The position numbers and the translations under genes are program-made. A stretch of 64,000 nucleotides of DNA from Melioribacter sp051488685 (GTDB lineage: Bacteria > Bacteroidota > Ignavibacteria > Ignavibacteriales > Melioribacteraceae): NCBI RefSeq assembly GCF_051488685.1, contig NZ_JBPSEH010000002.1:248001-312000 (forward strand), given 5' to 3'. The notes beneath the pieces are model-generated. The model searched no databases. It was not told the DNA's origin and saw only the letters and a program-made list of their open reading frames with translations. Positions 8,543 through 17,555 of this stretch are shown piece by piece (positions within the stretch are counted from its first letter, which is position 1; every line of letters begins with the position of its first letter).

Positions 8543-9442
8543 TTACCTCTCTTTTACGATGATATCTCCTCCCGAAGTTGTAGCATACAATTTATTGCCT
8601 CCTTTATTAAAACGTGCTTCATATTTATCTCTTTTAACTGAAATTACTTTAGCATTCGGATAGTCACAGTCAATATTACCGCCCCAACTTTCCAGGAGGA
8701 CATCGGCATCGATGTTTAAAGGTAAATTAATAATTATATCGCCACCAGATGTGGAAGCATTAATACCTTTGAATTCTCCGGTAAGGTCGACCATAATATC
8801 TCCGCCTGAAGTTTCTGCATTGAGGTAACCATCATGCGAGTTAATTCTAATATCGCCTCCTGAAGTTGAAACTTCCAAATTACCATCAACCGATTTAACT
8901 GTTATATCGCCGCCGGAAGTTGAAGCGGAAACATTGCCATGATTTTTATCGATAACTATATCGCCACCGGAGGTTTCTGCCAGAAGCTTCCCTTTCGTAT
9001 TAACAATTTTAATATCTCCGCCGGAAGTTTCGAGTCTTTTATCTCCATTTACCGAATAGATTTCAATATCACCACCCGAAGTTTCAATTTCTACTTTGAA
9101 ATCTGAAGGGGTCTTTACATCGACAAGCGTGCCTCCCATACTATTGAACCAATCGAAAAATCCATTCCGTTTTTTCTTAACTATCACTTTTATTCCATCT
9201 TCAGTCTTTTCAAAATCCACTTTTACCTTTGAAGCAGCTTTTTTACTCCCTTTTACCGTTACTTCAACTCGACTTTGGTCCCACGAGGAGACTTTTACAT
9301 CGCTGCCGGAAGCTTCAACGTAAAGAAGTTCGCCGGCTGAAACATCGAAAGTTTTCTCGGCTATTATATTTTGCGCCTTCAAGTAACTGAACGATAAGAA
9401 CAACAGACTTAAAATTGCTAATGTTTTTGTCATCTGTCTCAT
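8543..9442 (-). CDS. DUF4097-type surface protein with repeated TSGGDI beta-solenoid
   Basis: 299 residues with an N-terminal signal peptide ending near LKAQ. From about residue 120 on the sequence is a ladder of short repeats, each near 17-20 residues and centred on TSGGDI. I count eight exact copies plus one decayed copy (SWGGNI). Such proteins (DUF4097, DUF2807 relatives) are predicted to form a beta solenoid; their function is not known, though adhesin or envelope roles are often suggested. It is a single-gene unit with its own terminator, divergent from the fluoride exporter gene. The ribosome site is GGAG eight bases before the ATG. Confidence 0.8.
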   Translation of the reverse strand: MRQMTKTLAILSLLFLSFSYLKAQNIIAEKTFDVSAGELLYVEASGSDVKVSSWDQSRVEVTVKGSKKAASKVKVDFEKTEDGIKVIVKKKRNGFFDWFNSMGGTLVDVKTPSDFKVEIETSGGDIEIYSVNGDKRLETSGGDIKIVNTKGKLLAETSGGDIVIDKNHGNVSASTSGGDITVKSVDGNLEVSTSGGDIRINSHDGYLNAETSGGDIMVDLTGEFKGINASTSGGDIIINLPLNIDADVLLESWGGNIDCDYPNAKVISVKRDKYEARFNKGGNKLYATTSGGDIIVKER

Positions 9443-9529
9443 TTTGTCATCTCCAGCTTATTTTATATTTTTTGAAAGTATTTTTAATTCACACTGTTTT
9501 AGACTTGTTAAGGATGTAAAAGTTATACT

Positions 9530-9901
9530 ATGGCGGTAAAATTTTTTATTGTGTTTATTGGAGCCGGTTTTGGAGGAAGTCTTCGTTATTACGTATCGGC
9601 GATTTTTTACAAAATATTTCCAGTTTTATTTCCGGTTGGAACGCTGGCAGTTAATTTTCTGGGGAGCTTTATTCTTGGATTATTAATTTATGGATTAGAC
9701 GAACGCGAATTGTTGTCGTCAAATATGAAGTTATTACTCGGCGTGGGATTTTGCGGAGGATTTACAACTTTTTCTACCTTCTCGCTTGAAACTTTGAATC
9801 TATTGAAAGAATCGCAATTTCTTTTAGCCGGATTAAATATATTCCTGAATGTATCGATATCACTCATCGGAGTATATACAGCATACATTATAACGAGGTA
9901 A
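9530..9901 (+). CDS. crcB: Fluoride ion channel Fluc (CrcB)
   Basis: Small inner-membrane channel exporting fluoride, working as an antiparallel dimer. The 123 residues and four predicted helices fit the family. Conserved parts are visible: GAGFGGSLRY at the N-terminus, VNFLGSFILG in helix two, and GFCGGFTTFSTFSLE, which holds the central sodium site and the pore phenylalanines. It begins a plus-strand run with DUF190, PAP2 and an esterase. I looked for a fluoride riboswitch in the 87-base upstream gap and did not recognise one. Confidence 0.95.
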   Translation: MAVKFFIVFIGAGFGGSLRYYVSAIFYKIFPVLFPVGTLAVNFLGSFILGLLIYGLDERELLSSNMKLLLGVGFCGGFTTFSTFSLETLNLLKESQFLLAGLNIFLNVSISLIGVYTAYIITR

Positions 9902-9904
9902 AAG

Positions 9905-10252
9905 ATGCGAATTTCAGGCGAAGCAAAACTTCTCAGAATTTTCGTTGGTGAATCCGACAAAAGCGGTACAATTACAGTTTATGAAAAGATAGTTCTCGAA
10001 GCACGTAAGTCGAATTTAGCTGGTGCCACTGTTTATAAAGGAATAATGGGATTCGGAGGTTCCAGTAGAATTCACACGGCTAAGTTTCTACGCCTCTCTG
10101 AAGACCTTCCACTTGTTATCGAAATAGTGGACGAAGCCGAAAAAATCGAAAATTTTATTCCAATAGTCGAAAAAATTTTCGAGGAATCAAATTCAGGTGG
10201 TTTGATTACATTAGAACGAGCTGAAATAATCAAGTACACAGCAAACAAATGA
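9905..10252 (+). CDS. DUF190 family protein (PII-like fold)
   Basis: 115 residues, cytoplasmic, beginning MRISGEAKLLRIFVGESDKS and containing GATVYKGIMGFG and LPLVIEIVDEAEKI, the conserved parts of DUF190. These proteins have a PII-like ferredoxin fold and are commonly encoded beside, or fused to, CrcB. It starts three bases after crcB and its stop overlaps the next start by four bases. A regulatory or accessory part in fluoride resistance is inferred from this association; the ligand is unknown. Confidence 0.9.
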   Translation: MRISGEAKLLRIFVGESDKSGTITVYEKIVLEARKSNLAGATVYKGIMGFGGSSRIHTAKFLRLSEDLPLVIEIVDEAEKIENFIPIVEKIFEESNSGGLITLERAEIIKYTANK

Positions 10253-11040
10253 AAATTATTCGGAATTCATTCTTCTTTTTGTTCCTATCTGTCCATATAC
10301 TTTTTTCTCAAAATGCTAATCCGTATAATCTCGACCAGTTCGCAAAAGAAACCACCGACTTTATTAAGGTTCCTTTTAATGCCAACAAGAACGACTTTCT
10401 TATTCTCGGAATTATAAGTGCGGGCACTTACCTATCAATGCAAATTGACCAACCGGTAAGAGATGTCGTGTTAAAAAATCAAAAATACCATTCTTCTCTA
10501 CCAATGAAATTCGGGAAAATGTGGGGTGAACTTTATATGGCTCCAGCTATTGCACTTTTGACCGGTTTGTACGGCAATTTATCGGGCAATAAAACGTATT
10601 CGAAAATCGGTTTTGAAATCGCTCAAACAATTCTCTATTCAGGAATGATTACAGGATTTATTAAAATTGCAGCCGGGCGCGCAAGACCTTTTACTGACAA
10701 AGGTTCATCATTCTATAAACCATTTACTTTTTTTAATGACGATTACCATTCACTGCCTTCGGGGCATGCTACTCTTGCATTTGGACTTTCTACCGTCCTT
10801 TCAAATAATACAGAATCGGACTACTTAAAAATTCTTTTTTATCTCCCTGCAATATTAACCACAATATCGCGAGTTTATCACGACAATCACTGGACTTCTG
10901 ACGTTCTGCTCGGTGCTGCTGTTGGATATTTCACCGCCCGCTGGATTTATAATAAACACCACAATTACAATTCGAACACAAAAATTGGTTTAATGCAAGA
11001 CGAGCAATTCAACTGGATTTATATAAAAATTAATTTTTAA
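10249..11040 (+). CDS. PAP2-family membrane-associated phosphatase
   Basis: 263 residues with a signal peptide ending near LFSQ. All three PAP2 motifs are present: KIAAGRARP (139-147), PSGH (170-173), and SRVYHDNHWTSD (207-218) with the nucleophilic histidine at 214. Family members remove phosphate from lipid phosphates such as phosphatidate or undecaprenyl pyrophosphate on the periplasmic side. The export signal with few strong membrane helices suggests a periplasmic or outer membrane type. The start overlaps the DUF190 stop by four bases (ATGA). Substrate cannot be told from sequence. Confidence 0.88.
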   Translation: MKIIRNSFFFLFLSVHILFSQNANPYNLDQFAKETTDFIKVPFNANKNDFLILGIISAGTYLSMQIDQPVRDVVLKNQKYHSSLPMKFGKMWGELYMAPAIALLTGLYGNLSGNKTYSKIGFEIAQTILYSGMITGFIKIAAGRARPFTDKGSSFYKPFTFFNDDYHSLPSGHATLAFGLSTVLSNNTESDYLKILFYLPAILTTISRVYHDNHWTSDVLLGAAVGYFTARWIYNKHHNYNSNTKIGLMQDEQFNWIYIKINF

Positions 11041-11059
11041 TTCTTGGGGGAGAAAAATA

Positions 11060-12985
11060 ATGAAGAAGCTTCAGTTAATAATAATTTTATTATTAATTAC
11101 CTTCACTTCGAATGCACAGGTTCGACTTCCCAAATTGATTGGCGACGGTATGGTTTTGCAGCGCAATACGCCGCTTAAAATATGGGGCTGGGCTTCGAAA
11201 GGCGAAAAAGTCAAAATAAAATTTGTCGATACGGTATTTACAACTACTACCTCAAATAAAGGTGAATGGCAGATTATCATTCCACCGAAGAGTGCAGGCG
11301 GACCCTATAAAATGGAAATCACAGCTTCAAATAAAATCATTATTGATAACATCTTAATCGGTGATGTATGGGTCTGTTCTGGACAGTCGAATATGGAATT
11401 GCCGATGAGCAGAGTTGAACCGCTTTATAAAGATGTAATTGCAAATTCAAACAACAAATTTATTCGTCAATTTTATGTGCCGCGCAATTATTGCTTTACA
11501 GAAAGAAAGGAAGATTTCTCAGATGGTAAATGGATCTCTACAAATCCCCGTACCGTTTTGAATTTTACCGCTGTCGGTTATTTCTTTGCAAGGTACTTGT
11601 ATGAAAAATACAATGTACCAATTGGACTGATAAATGCGAGTCTGGGAGGATCGCCTGCCGAAGCATGGATGAGCGAAGAGGCTTTGAAAGAATTTCCCCA
11701 ACATTATGAAGAACTACAAAAATTCAAAGATTCCAGCCTAATTGAAAAAATCAGAATAAACGATAGCATTAGAATTAATAATTGGTATACGACGCTAAGA
11801 AGGAATGATGCAGGGTATAGTAACCCCAATATGCCCTGGTATTCGGTTGATATGAATATATCTGACTGGGATTCGATTTTGATCCCAGGCTACTGGACAG
11901 GCACTCCCCTTGAAGGGAAAAACGGAGTTGTTTGGTTTAGAAAAGAAATCGAATTACCGGATACGTTTGATAAAAGTTCAGCTCTTCTTTTATTAGGCAG
12001 AATAGTCGATGCTGATTCAGTTTTTATTAACGGTAAATTTGTTGGCACAGTCAGTTATCAATATCCTCCGAGACGCTACCAGATTCCCGAAGGAATTCTT
12101 AAAACAGGGAAAAATCTAATTACTGTTAGAGTAATCAGCAATATCGGTTCAGGAGGGTTTGTTCCCGATAAGCCATACGAGCTTGTATTAAGCGATACAA
12201 CAATTGACTTGAAAGGTTATTGGAAATACAAAGTTGGGGCAGTAATGCCACCTCTTGAAAGTCAGACTTTCATTATGTGGAAGCCAGGTGGTCTTTTCAA
12301 TGCAATGTTAGCTCCTCTACTAAATTATAGAATTAAAGGAGTTATATGGTATCAGGGAGAATCGAATGCTGAGAGACCATTCGAATACAGGCGGCTTTTC
12401 CCCGCTCTAATACGGGACTGGCGAAACAACTGGAACATCGGGAGTTTTCCTTTTTTATTTGTTCAACTTGCAAATTTTATGGAACACGATTCAGTGCCAT
12501 CAAACAGTAATTGGGCTTTACTGCGCGAAGCTCAAGCAAAAGCTCTCGAACTTCCAAATACTGGAATGGCTGTAACTATTGACATCGGTGAATGGAACGA
12601 TATTCATCCACTCAATAAAAAAGATGTTGGCAAAAGATTGGCATTAGCAGCAATGAAAATTGCATACGGCGAGGACATAACATATTCCGGCCCGATCTAT
12701 AAATCGATGGAAATCGACAGCAATAAAATAATCATTAGCTTTTCGCATACGGGCAGTGGACTCGTTTGTAAGGGAGATGAATTAAAACATTTTGCTATTG
12801 CTGGCACCGATAAAAAATTCGTATGGGCAAAAGCGGCAATCAAAGGTGATAAGGTAATTGTATGGAGTGATGAGATAAAAAATCCTGTTGCAGTTCGTTA
12901 TGCCTGGGCTGATAATCCCGAAGGAGCAAACCTTTACAATAGTGAAGGTCTTCCTGCCTGCCCCTTTAGAACAGATGAATGGTAG
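11060..12985 (+). CDS. Sialate O-acetylesterase-like SGNH hydrolase
   Basis: 641 residues with signal peptide ending TSNAQ. The SGNH nucleophile block is SGQSNM with Ser110, and the catalytic Asp/His block is DIHPLNKKDVG with His516. Between them (about 265-405) lies a beta-sandwich insertion with NGVVWFRKEIELP, as in bacterial sialate O-acetylesterases, and VIWYQGESNA follows. These enzymes remove acetyl groups from sialic acids or from plant polysaccharides. Given the pectin genes elsewhere in the window, deacetylation of plant glycans is as likely as sialate. The ribosome site GGGGGAG is strong. Confidence 0.85.
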   Translation: MKKLQLIIILLLITFTSNAQVRLPKLIGDGMVLQRNTPLKIWGWASKGEKVKIKFVDTVFTTTTSNKGEWQIIIPPKSAGGPYKMEITASNKIIIDNILIGDVWVCSGQSNMELPMSRVEPLYKDVIANSNNKFIRQFYVPRNYCFTERKEDFSDGKWISTNPRTVLNFTAVGYFFARYLYEKYNVPIGLINASLGGSPAEAWMSEEALKEFPQHYEELQKFKDSSLIEKIRINDSIRINNWYTTLRRNDAGYSNPNMPWYSVDMNISDWDSILIPGYWTGTPLEGKNGVVWFRKEIELPDTFDKSSALLLLGRIVDADSVFINGKFVGTVSYQYPPRRYQIPEGILKTGKNLITVRVISNIGSGGFVPDKPYELVLSDTTIDLKGYWKYKVGAVMPPLESQTFIMWKPGGLFNAMLAPLLNYRIKGVIWYQGESNAERPFEYRRLFPALIRDWRNNWNIGSFPFLFVQLANFMEHDSVPSNSNWALLREAQAKALELPNTGMAVTIDIGEWNDIHPLNKKDVGKRLALAAMKIAYGEDITYSGPIYKSMEIDSNKIIISFSHTGSGLVCKGDELKHFAIAGTDKKFVWAKAAIKGDKVIVWSDEIKNPVAVRYAWADNPEGANLYNSEGLPACPFRTDEW

Positions 12986-13047
12986 TTAAACTTTGAAATT
13001 CTATTCGAAAGATTAATTGTGGGTAGTCAAAAGAATCAGTAAAAAAG

Positions 13048-13074
13048 AAAGGCTGCCACGAAATGGCAGCCTTT
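13048..13074. terminator. Bidirectional terminator between the esterase and pntB
   Basis: AAAGGCTGCCA (13048-13058) and TGGCAGCCTTT (13064-13074) form a perfect 11-bp stem with a 5-base loop. It has T-runs on both strands and lies between convergent genes, 6 bases past the pntB stop. Confidence 0.88.
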
Positions 13075-13080
13075 TAATCA

Positions 13081-14475
13081 TCAATAATTTTTTAACTCAT
13101 GCGATAGTTTTGTGATTGCTTCTTTTGCGTCGCCGAAATACATCAATGTATTAGGATAGAAAAAGAGTTCATTTTCGATTCCAGCATAACCTACATTCAG
13201 CGAGCGTTTATTAATTACAACTGTTTTGGCATAATCGACATTGAGAATTGGCATACCGTAAATTGGACTGTTTTTATCGTGGCGTGCAGCTGGATTTACG
13301 ACGTCATTGGCTCCAATTATAAGTGCAATATCGGTATTTGGGAAATCGTCGTTAATTTCTTCCATTGCAAGCATTTTGTCGTATGGAATATTTGCTTCTG
13401 CAAGCAGTACATTCATGTGTCCGGGCATTCTACCTGCAACTGGATGAATTGCAAATCTTACTTTTTTACCTTTCGATTCAAGTAAATTATACAGGTCTCT
13501 TACAGCATGTTGAGCTTGTGCCACTGCCATTCCATAGCCTGGTACAATTATGATCGATTCGGCAGCGTCGAAAATCATAGCAAGTTCTTCAGCATCGACT
13601 GATTTAACCTGACCTTTAGGCGATACGCTTGTAGTAGCTGTTCCAGTGGCACCAGCAGATTCCCAACCGCCAAGTACAACATTCATCAAAGATCGGTTCA
13701 TCCCCTTGCACATTATGTTTGTTAGAATAATTCCTGAAGCTCCTACCAGAGCGCCTGCAATAATCAGTTCGTTGTTTTGCAATACGAAACCAGTGGCAGA
13801 GGCTGCTAATCCTGAATATGAATTCAACAATGAAATTGCAACTGGCATATCAGCGCCTCCAATTGGTAGCACAAGCAGTACACCGAGCAATAGTGACACA
13901 AAACCAATTCCAAGTACAAGCCATTCCAGTTCAGGTACCATTACAAAATAAACTCCACCTAAAATAACCAGCAACAAAAGGAGGGCATTTAAAGGATGCT
14001 GCAGCGGGTATCTAACTACTTTTCCTGTTACTATGCCCTGAAGTTTGCCAAAAGCAATTAACGATCCAGTAAACGTAACGCCACCAATTAAGATACTGAG
14101 TACAAGTGTAATATTTGTTTGAATATTGTGAGTATACATTTCAAAATTGACCACCTTATAGTATTCCGAAAATGCAACAAGCATAGAAGCACCGCCTCCG
14201 AAACCATTCAACAATCCAACCATTTGTGGCATTCCTGTCATTGGCACTTTGATTGCCATAACAGAACCGATAAATGCGCCGATTACAAATCCGATGATTA
14301 TCCACTCATATGTCAGAACGTGCTGATCGAGTAGAGTAACTACTATTGCAATAAACATACCCAGCGCCGAAAGAAAGTTCCCTTTCCTTGCAGTCTTGGG
14401 TGAACTCAGATATTTAATTCCCCAAATGAATAGTACTGACGATATTAAATAAGCAATCTCTATAATGATTCTCAT
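13081..14475 (-). CDS. pntB: NAD(P) transhydrogenase subunit beta
   Basis: The beta subunit carries most of the proton channel and the NADP-binding domain III; the enzyme uses the proton gradient to make NADPH from NADH. The 464 residues show about nine helices up to residue 270, then domain III. Domain III contains VPGYGMAVAQAQHAVRDL, the GYGMAVAQAQ signature for NADP, and later LIIGANDVVNPAA. It is last of three pnt genes and its start lies 8 bases from the pntA2 stop. Together with the two alpha genes it makes a complete three-polypeptide enzyme. Confidence 0.97.
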   Translation of the reverse strand: MRIIIEIAYLISSVLFIWGIKYLSSPKTARKGNFLSALGMFIAIVVTLLDQHVLTYEWIIIGFVIGAFIGSVMAIKVPMTGMPQMVGLLNGFGGGASMLVAFSEYYKVVNFEMYTHNIQTNITLVLSILIGGVTFTGSLIAFGKLQGIVTGKVVRYPLQHPLNALLLLLVILGGVYFVMVPELEWLVLGIGFVSLLLGVLLVLPIGGADMPVAISLLNSYSGLAASATGFVLQNNELIIAGALVGASGIILTNIMCKGMNRSLMNVVLGGWESAGATGTATTSVSPKGQVKSVDAEELAMIFDAAESIIIVPGYGMAVAQAQHAVRDLYNLLESKGKKVRFAIHPVAGRMPGHMNVLLAEANIPYDKMLAMEEINDDFPNTDIALIIGANDVVNPAARHDKNSPIYGMPILNVDYAKTVVINKRSLNVGYAGIENELFFYPNTLMYFGDAKEAITKLSHELKNY

Positions 14476-14483
14476 TTTTCAGC

Positions 14484-14768
14484 TCACTTTTTTTTGAACA
14501 TTTTTAACATTCTGTCGGTTACCAGAAAGCCCCCAACAACATTGATGGTTGCAAATATCATTGCCACCAAACCCAGTATTGTGCTGACTGTAAATTCTTC
14601 AAGTCCAGCACTTAAAATTGCGCCGACTATCGTAATTCCTGAAATTGCATTTGAACCGGACATCAACGGCGTATGAAGCGTAGGTGGCACTTTTGTTATC
14701 AACTCGAAACCGACAAATATTGCTAATACAAAAACATATATCAGCATTATTAATCCTAAACTTTCCAT
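14484..14768 (-). CDS. pntA2: NAD(P) transhydrogenase subunit alpha part 2 (membrane)
   Basis: 94 residues with three predicted membrane helices, equal to the C-terminal membrane segment of the single-chain PntA of enterobacteria. Diagnostic stretches are FVGFELITKVPPTLHTPLMS and SGSNAISGITIVGA. Its separation from the NAD-binding part is known from Rhodospirillum-type transhydrogenases and is not a frameshift: it has its own start, and the upstream gene ends 20 bases before. Confidence 0.95.
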   Translation of the reverse strand: MESLGLIMLIYVFVLAIFVGFELITKVPPTLHTPLMSGSNAISGITIVGAILSAGLEEFTVSTILGLVAMIFATINVVGGFLVTDRMLKMFKKK

Positions 14769-14788
14769 TATATTAACCTCTTATTTAA

Positions 14789-15934
14789 TTATTGAATTAA
14801 TGCTTTGGTTCTTTCGTGCACAATCTGTCCATCTTTAACTATAGTTGCTCCCCCAATTATTTCATCCTCCAGATTATGATTAAACTGACCATCTTTGCTT
14901 GTATATTCGATTAGATTAAGCAGATTCTTGGCATACATTTCACTGGCATGATATGGCACCAGACTTGGTAAATTCGATTCTCCTATAATTGTGACGTCAT
15001 ACTTAACAACTGTTTTCCCCTTTTCGCTTATTTCGCAATTGCCTCCGAATTCAACTGCCATATCGAGGACTACGGAACCCGGTCGCATCTTTTTTATCAT
15101 TTCTTCTGTGACTAAGATTGGCGCTTTTTTACCAGGGATAAGTGCAGTTGTAATTACGATATCCGCTTCAGTTATATGTTTGAATATCAGTTCCTTTTGC
15201 TTTCTGAGAAATTCTTCCGATTGTTCTTTTGCGTATCCACCTGAATCCTGCATCGACTCGTCGGTAGGTACTTCAATAAATTTGCCGCCAAGGCTCTGAA
15301 CTTCTTCCTTAACCTGAGGTCTGACGTCGGAAACTTCGACAACAGCGCCGAGACGTTTTGCAGTACCGAGAGCCGAAAGTCCCGCAACACCCGCTCCCAT
15401 TATCACAACTTTTGCAGGTGATATAGTACCTGCGGCGGTCATCATCATTGGAAATATTTTATGCAAGTAATTAGCCGCAAGTATAACACTTTTATAACCC
15501 GCAATATTTGCCTGCGAACTGAGTGCATCCATTCGCTGCGCAAGTGTCGTTCTTGGAATTGCATCCATTGAGATTACGTTAATTCCAAGTTCTGCAGCTT
15601 TTTTTGCGACTTCGGGAAAATGAAGCGAATAAAAGAACGAAATTAAAAGAGTCCCCTTCTTCATTAATTCAAGCTCGTGTTTTCCCTTTTCGGGATGTTC
15701 AATCGGACGTTGGACTTTCAATACTATTTCTGCCTGAGAATAGAGTGAATCAATGTTGTTGACTATCTCGGCGCCGGATTCTTTGTACTTTTCGTCCGGA
15801 AAGCCAGCTTTCATCCCTGCGCCTGTCTCGACTATTACTTTGTATCCTTTTTTAATGAGTCGGGAGGCTACATCGGGAACTATCGCCACTCTGTTCTCGC
15901 CCGCCATTATCTCTTTTGGAACAGCAATAACCAC
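14789..15934 (-). CDS. pntA1: NAD(P) transhydrogenase subunit alpha part 1 (NAD-binding)
   Basis: 381-residue soluble domain I that binds NAD(H) and passes hydride to domain III of PntB. It starts VVIAVPKEIMAGENRVAIVP, shared with alanine dehydrogenases. The nucleotide fold VVIMGAGVAGLSALGTAKRLGA and the RQD-loop-like region following it are typical. I place the start at GTG 15934 because CAGGAG lies seven bases upstream of it and the family normally begins there. An ATG ten codons earlier has no ribosome site. It is first of the pnt operon. Confidence 0.95.
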   Translation of the reverse strand: MVIAVPKEIMAGENRVAIVPDVASRLIKKGYKVIVETGAGMKAGFPDEKYKESGAEIVNNIDSLYSQAEIVLKVQRPIEHPEKGKHELELMKKGTLLISFFYSLHFPEVAKKAAELGINVISMDAIPRTTLAQRMDALSSQANIAGYKSVILAANYLHKIFPMMMTAAGTISPAKVVIMGAGVAGLSALGTAKRLGAVVEVSDVRPQVKEEVQSLGGKFIEVPTDESMQDSGGYAKEQSEEFLRKQKELIFKHITEADIVITTALIPGKKAPILVTEEMIKKMRPGSVVLDMAVEFGGNCEISEKGKTVVKYDVTIIGESNLPSLVPYHASEMYAKNLLNLIEYTSKDGQFNHNLEDEIIGGATIVKDGQIVHERTKALIQ

Positions 15935-16054
15935 TTTATATCTCCTGTTTATTTTTATTAGCATTTCTAATTTAATAATTACTCAATAGAAGACAAACCA
16001 AAATCAAAGCTTGAGCAAAATTTAATAAGATAGAAGAATTTGATATCCTCTTTC

Positions 16055-16084
16055 TTGACAATCATACATTCAAGTATTATTTTG
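16055..16084 (+). promoter_or_regulatory. Probable promoter of the nuo operon
   Basis: TTGACA (16055-16060) is followed at Bacteroidetes-like spacing by TTATTTTG (16077-16084), one base off the TAnnTTTG box. The nuoA ATG is 22 bases further on, giving a short leader. The spacing equals that of the proposed amt promoter. Confidence 0.4.
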
Positions 16085-16106
16085 CTCACAAACTTTTTGA
16101 AGACTA

Positions 16107-16517
16107 ATGCTTACTGAATTCGGAAAAATTCTAATATTCATAATATTTGCTGCAATCTTTGTAATAGTTACACTGTTTGTAGCAAAAATTGTTAGGCCAA
16201 ATCGACCAACTTTTGAAAAACTAAAAATCTACGAATGCGGTGAAAACCCGGAAGGCTCGCCTTGGGTCAAATTTAACATCCGCTTTTACGTTGTTGCTCT
16301 TATCTTTCTAATTTTTGACGTCGAAGTGGTTTTGCTTTTTCCATGGGCGCTGGCTTATAAGGAAATGGGATTTTACGGTTATTTAATTGGAATAATATTT
16401 TTATTATTACTTGTTTTAGGAATGGCTTACGAATGGCAAAAAGGCGACCTCGAATGGGCTCGTCCCAAACCCAAACCGCCTAAACTCAACGAAATCCTGA
16501 AAAACAAGACTAATTAA
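16107..16517 (+). CDS. nuoA: NADH-quinone oxidoreductase subunit A
   Basis: Small membrane subunit of complex I near the quinone site; 136 residues with three helices. The motif YECGENPEGSPWVKFNIRFY is the conserved first loop, whose cysteine faces the quinone cavity, and DVEVVLLFPWA follows in helix two. It is first of eleven co-directional nuo genes packed with gaps of at most about 40 bases. The C-terminal tail is basic and proline-rich (ARPKPKPPKL). Confidence 0.97.
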   Translation: MLTEFGKILIFIIFAAIFVIVTLFVAKIVRPNRPTFEKLKIYECGENPEGSPWVKFNIRFYVVALIFLIFDVEVVLLFPWALAYKEMGFYGYLIGIIFLLLLVLGMAYEWQKGDLEWARPKPKPPKLNEILKNKTN

Positions 16518-16519
16518 TC

Positions 16520-17011
16520 ATGGGAATATTAGATAAAGAATTTTCTGACGGCAATATTGTTATTACAAAAGTAGAAGATTTATTCAATTGGGCACGTCTC
16601 TCTTCCATATGGCAATTAGGATTTGGTCTGGCGTGTTGTGCAATTGAAATGATGGCAACTTCGGCATCACACTACGATTTTGATAGATTCGGTGTAATTC
16701 CCAGAAATACTCCTCGCCAGGCTGACGCAATTATTATATCAGGTACAGTAACACTCAAAATGGCTACACGAATCAAGCGCCTTTATGAACAAATGCCCGA
16801 ACCAAAATATATCATTTCAATGGGAAGCTGCGCAAATTGTGGCGGACCATACTGGGACCATGGTTATCACGTTTTGAAAGGAGTCGACCGCGTTATTCCA
16901 GTAGACGTATATGTGCCAGGTTGTCCTCCACGGCCGGAAGCTTTGTTGGAAGGACTTCTCAAACTACAAGAAAAAATCAGACACGAATCATTAACTAAAA
17001 AGAAAGCATGA
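16520..17011 (+). CDS. nuoB: NADH-quinone oxidoreductase subunit B
   Basis: Peripheral-arm subunit carrying cluster N2, the last electron donor to quinone; 163 residues. The four N2 ligands are seen as tandem Cys39-Cys40 (GLACCAIEMM), Cys104 (MGSCANCGGPYW) and Cys135 (VPGCPPRPE). It starts 2 bases after nuoA and overlaps nuoC by four bases. Confidence 0.98.
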   Translation: MGILDKEFSDGNIVITKVEDLFNWARLSSIWQLGFGLACCAIEMMATSASHYDFDRFGVIPRNTPRQADAIIISGTVTLKMATRIKRLYEQMPEPKYIISMGSCANCGGPYWDHGYHVLKGVDRVIPVDVYVPGCPPRPEALLEGLLKLQEKIRHESLTKKKA

Positions 17012-17538
17012 AAACCCCCGAAGAAATATTTTACATACTAAAGAATAATTTCAATGACGATATCATCGGTATCGAAAAAGATAAACCAACAGAACCGATT
17101 ATTTCAGTTAATCCTTCTTCGATAAATAAAGTTTGTCTTTTTCTTAGAGACAATGAGGAATTGAAATTCGATAGTTTGATGAATCTCTCCGGAGTAGACG
17201 ACGCCAACGGTGAAAAGGTTAAAGATAACGACGGCAGCGAAATTATTAAAGGTGGAACTCTAAGTGTTTATTACCATCTTTATTCAATTGAATACAAACA
17301 TAAAGTCACTCTTAAAATTTCAACACCACGGGAGGATCCCCGGGTCGAATCAGTTGAATCCGTCTGGAAAAGTGCAAATTGGCATGAACGGGAAGCTTAC
17401 GATATGTTTGGGATAATCTTCAATAATCATCCTGATCTACGAAGAATTCTTATGCCGTATGACTGGGATGCAGGTTATCCTCTCAGAAAAGACTATAAAA
17501 ATCCTGAATTTTATCAAGGAATGAAAGTTCCTTATTAA
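17008..17538 (+). CDS. nuoC: NADH-quinone oxidoreductase subunit C
   Basis: Peripheral-arm scaffold subunit (30-kDa family); 176 residues. The family signature lies near the C-terminus: WHEREAYDMFGIIFNNHPDL, followed by RRILMPYDWDAGYPLRKDY. It is a separate gene here, not fused to nuoD as in enterobacteria. The ATG overlaps the nuoB stop by four bases (ATGA). Confidence 0.97.
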   Translation: MKTPEEIFYILKNNFNDDIIGIEKDKPTEPIISVNPSSINKVCLFLRDNEELKFDSLMNLSGVDDANGEKVKDNDGSEIIKGGTLSVYYHLYSIEYKHKVTLKISTPREDPRVESVESVWKSANWHEREAYDMFGIIFNNHPDLRRILMPYDWDAGYPLRKDYKNPEFYQGMKVPY

Positions 17539-17555
17539 CAATAAACTTACTTATT

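Noticed and set aside
9443..9529. Possible fluoride riboswitch before crcB
   Set aside because: I looked for the crcB-motif pseudoknot and did not find its conserved bases; the gap is only 87 bases.
13646..13951. 101-codon plus-strand frame inside pntB
   Set aside because: Antisense of a well-conserved gene; a shadow of codon usage.
14484..15934. Broken pntA
   Set aside because: The two-part alpha subunit is a known form, and each part has its own start and full length.
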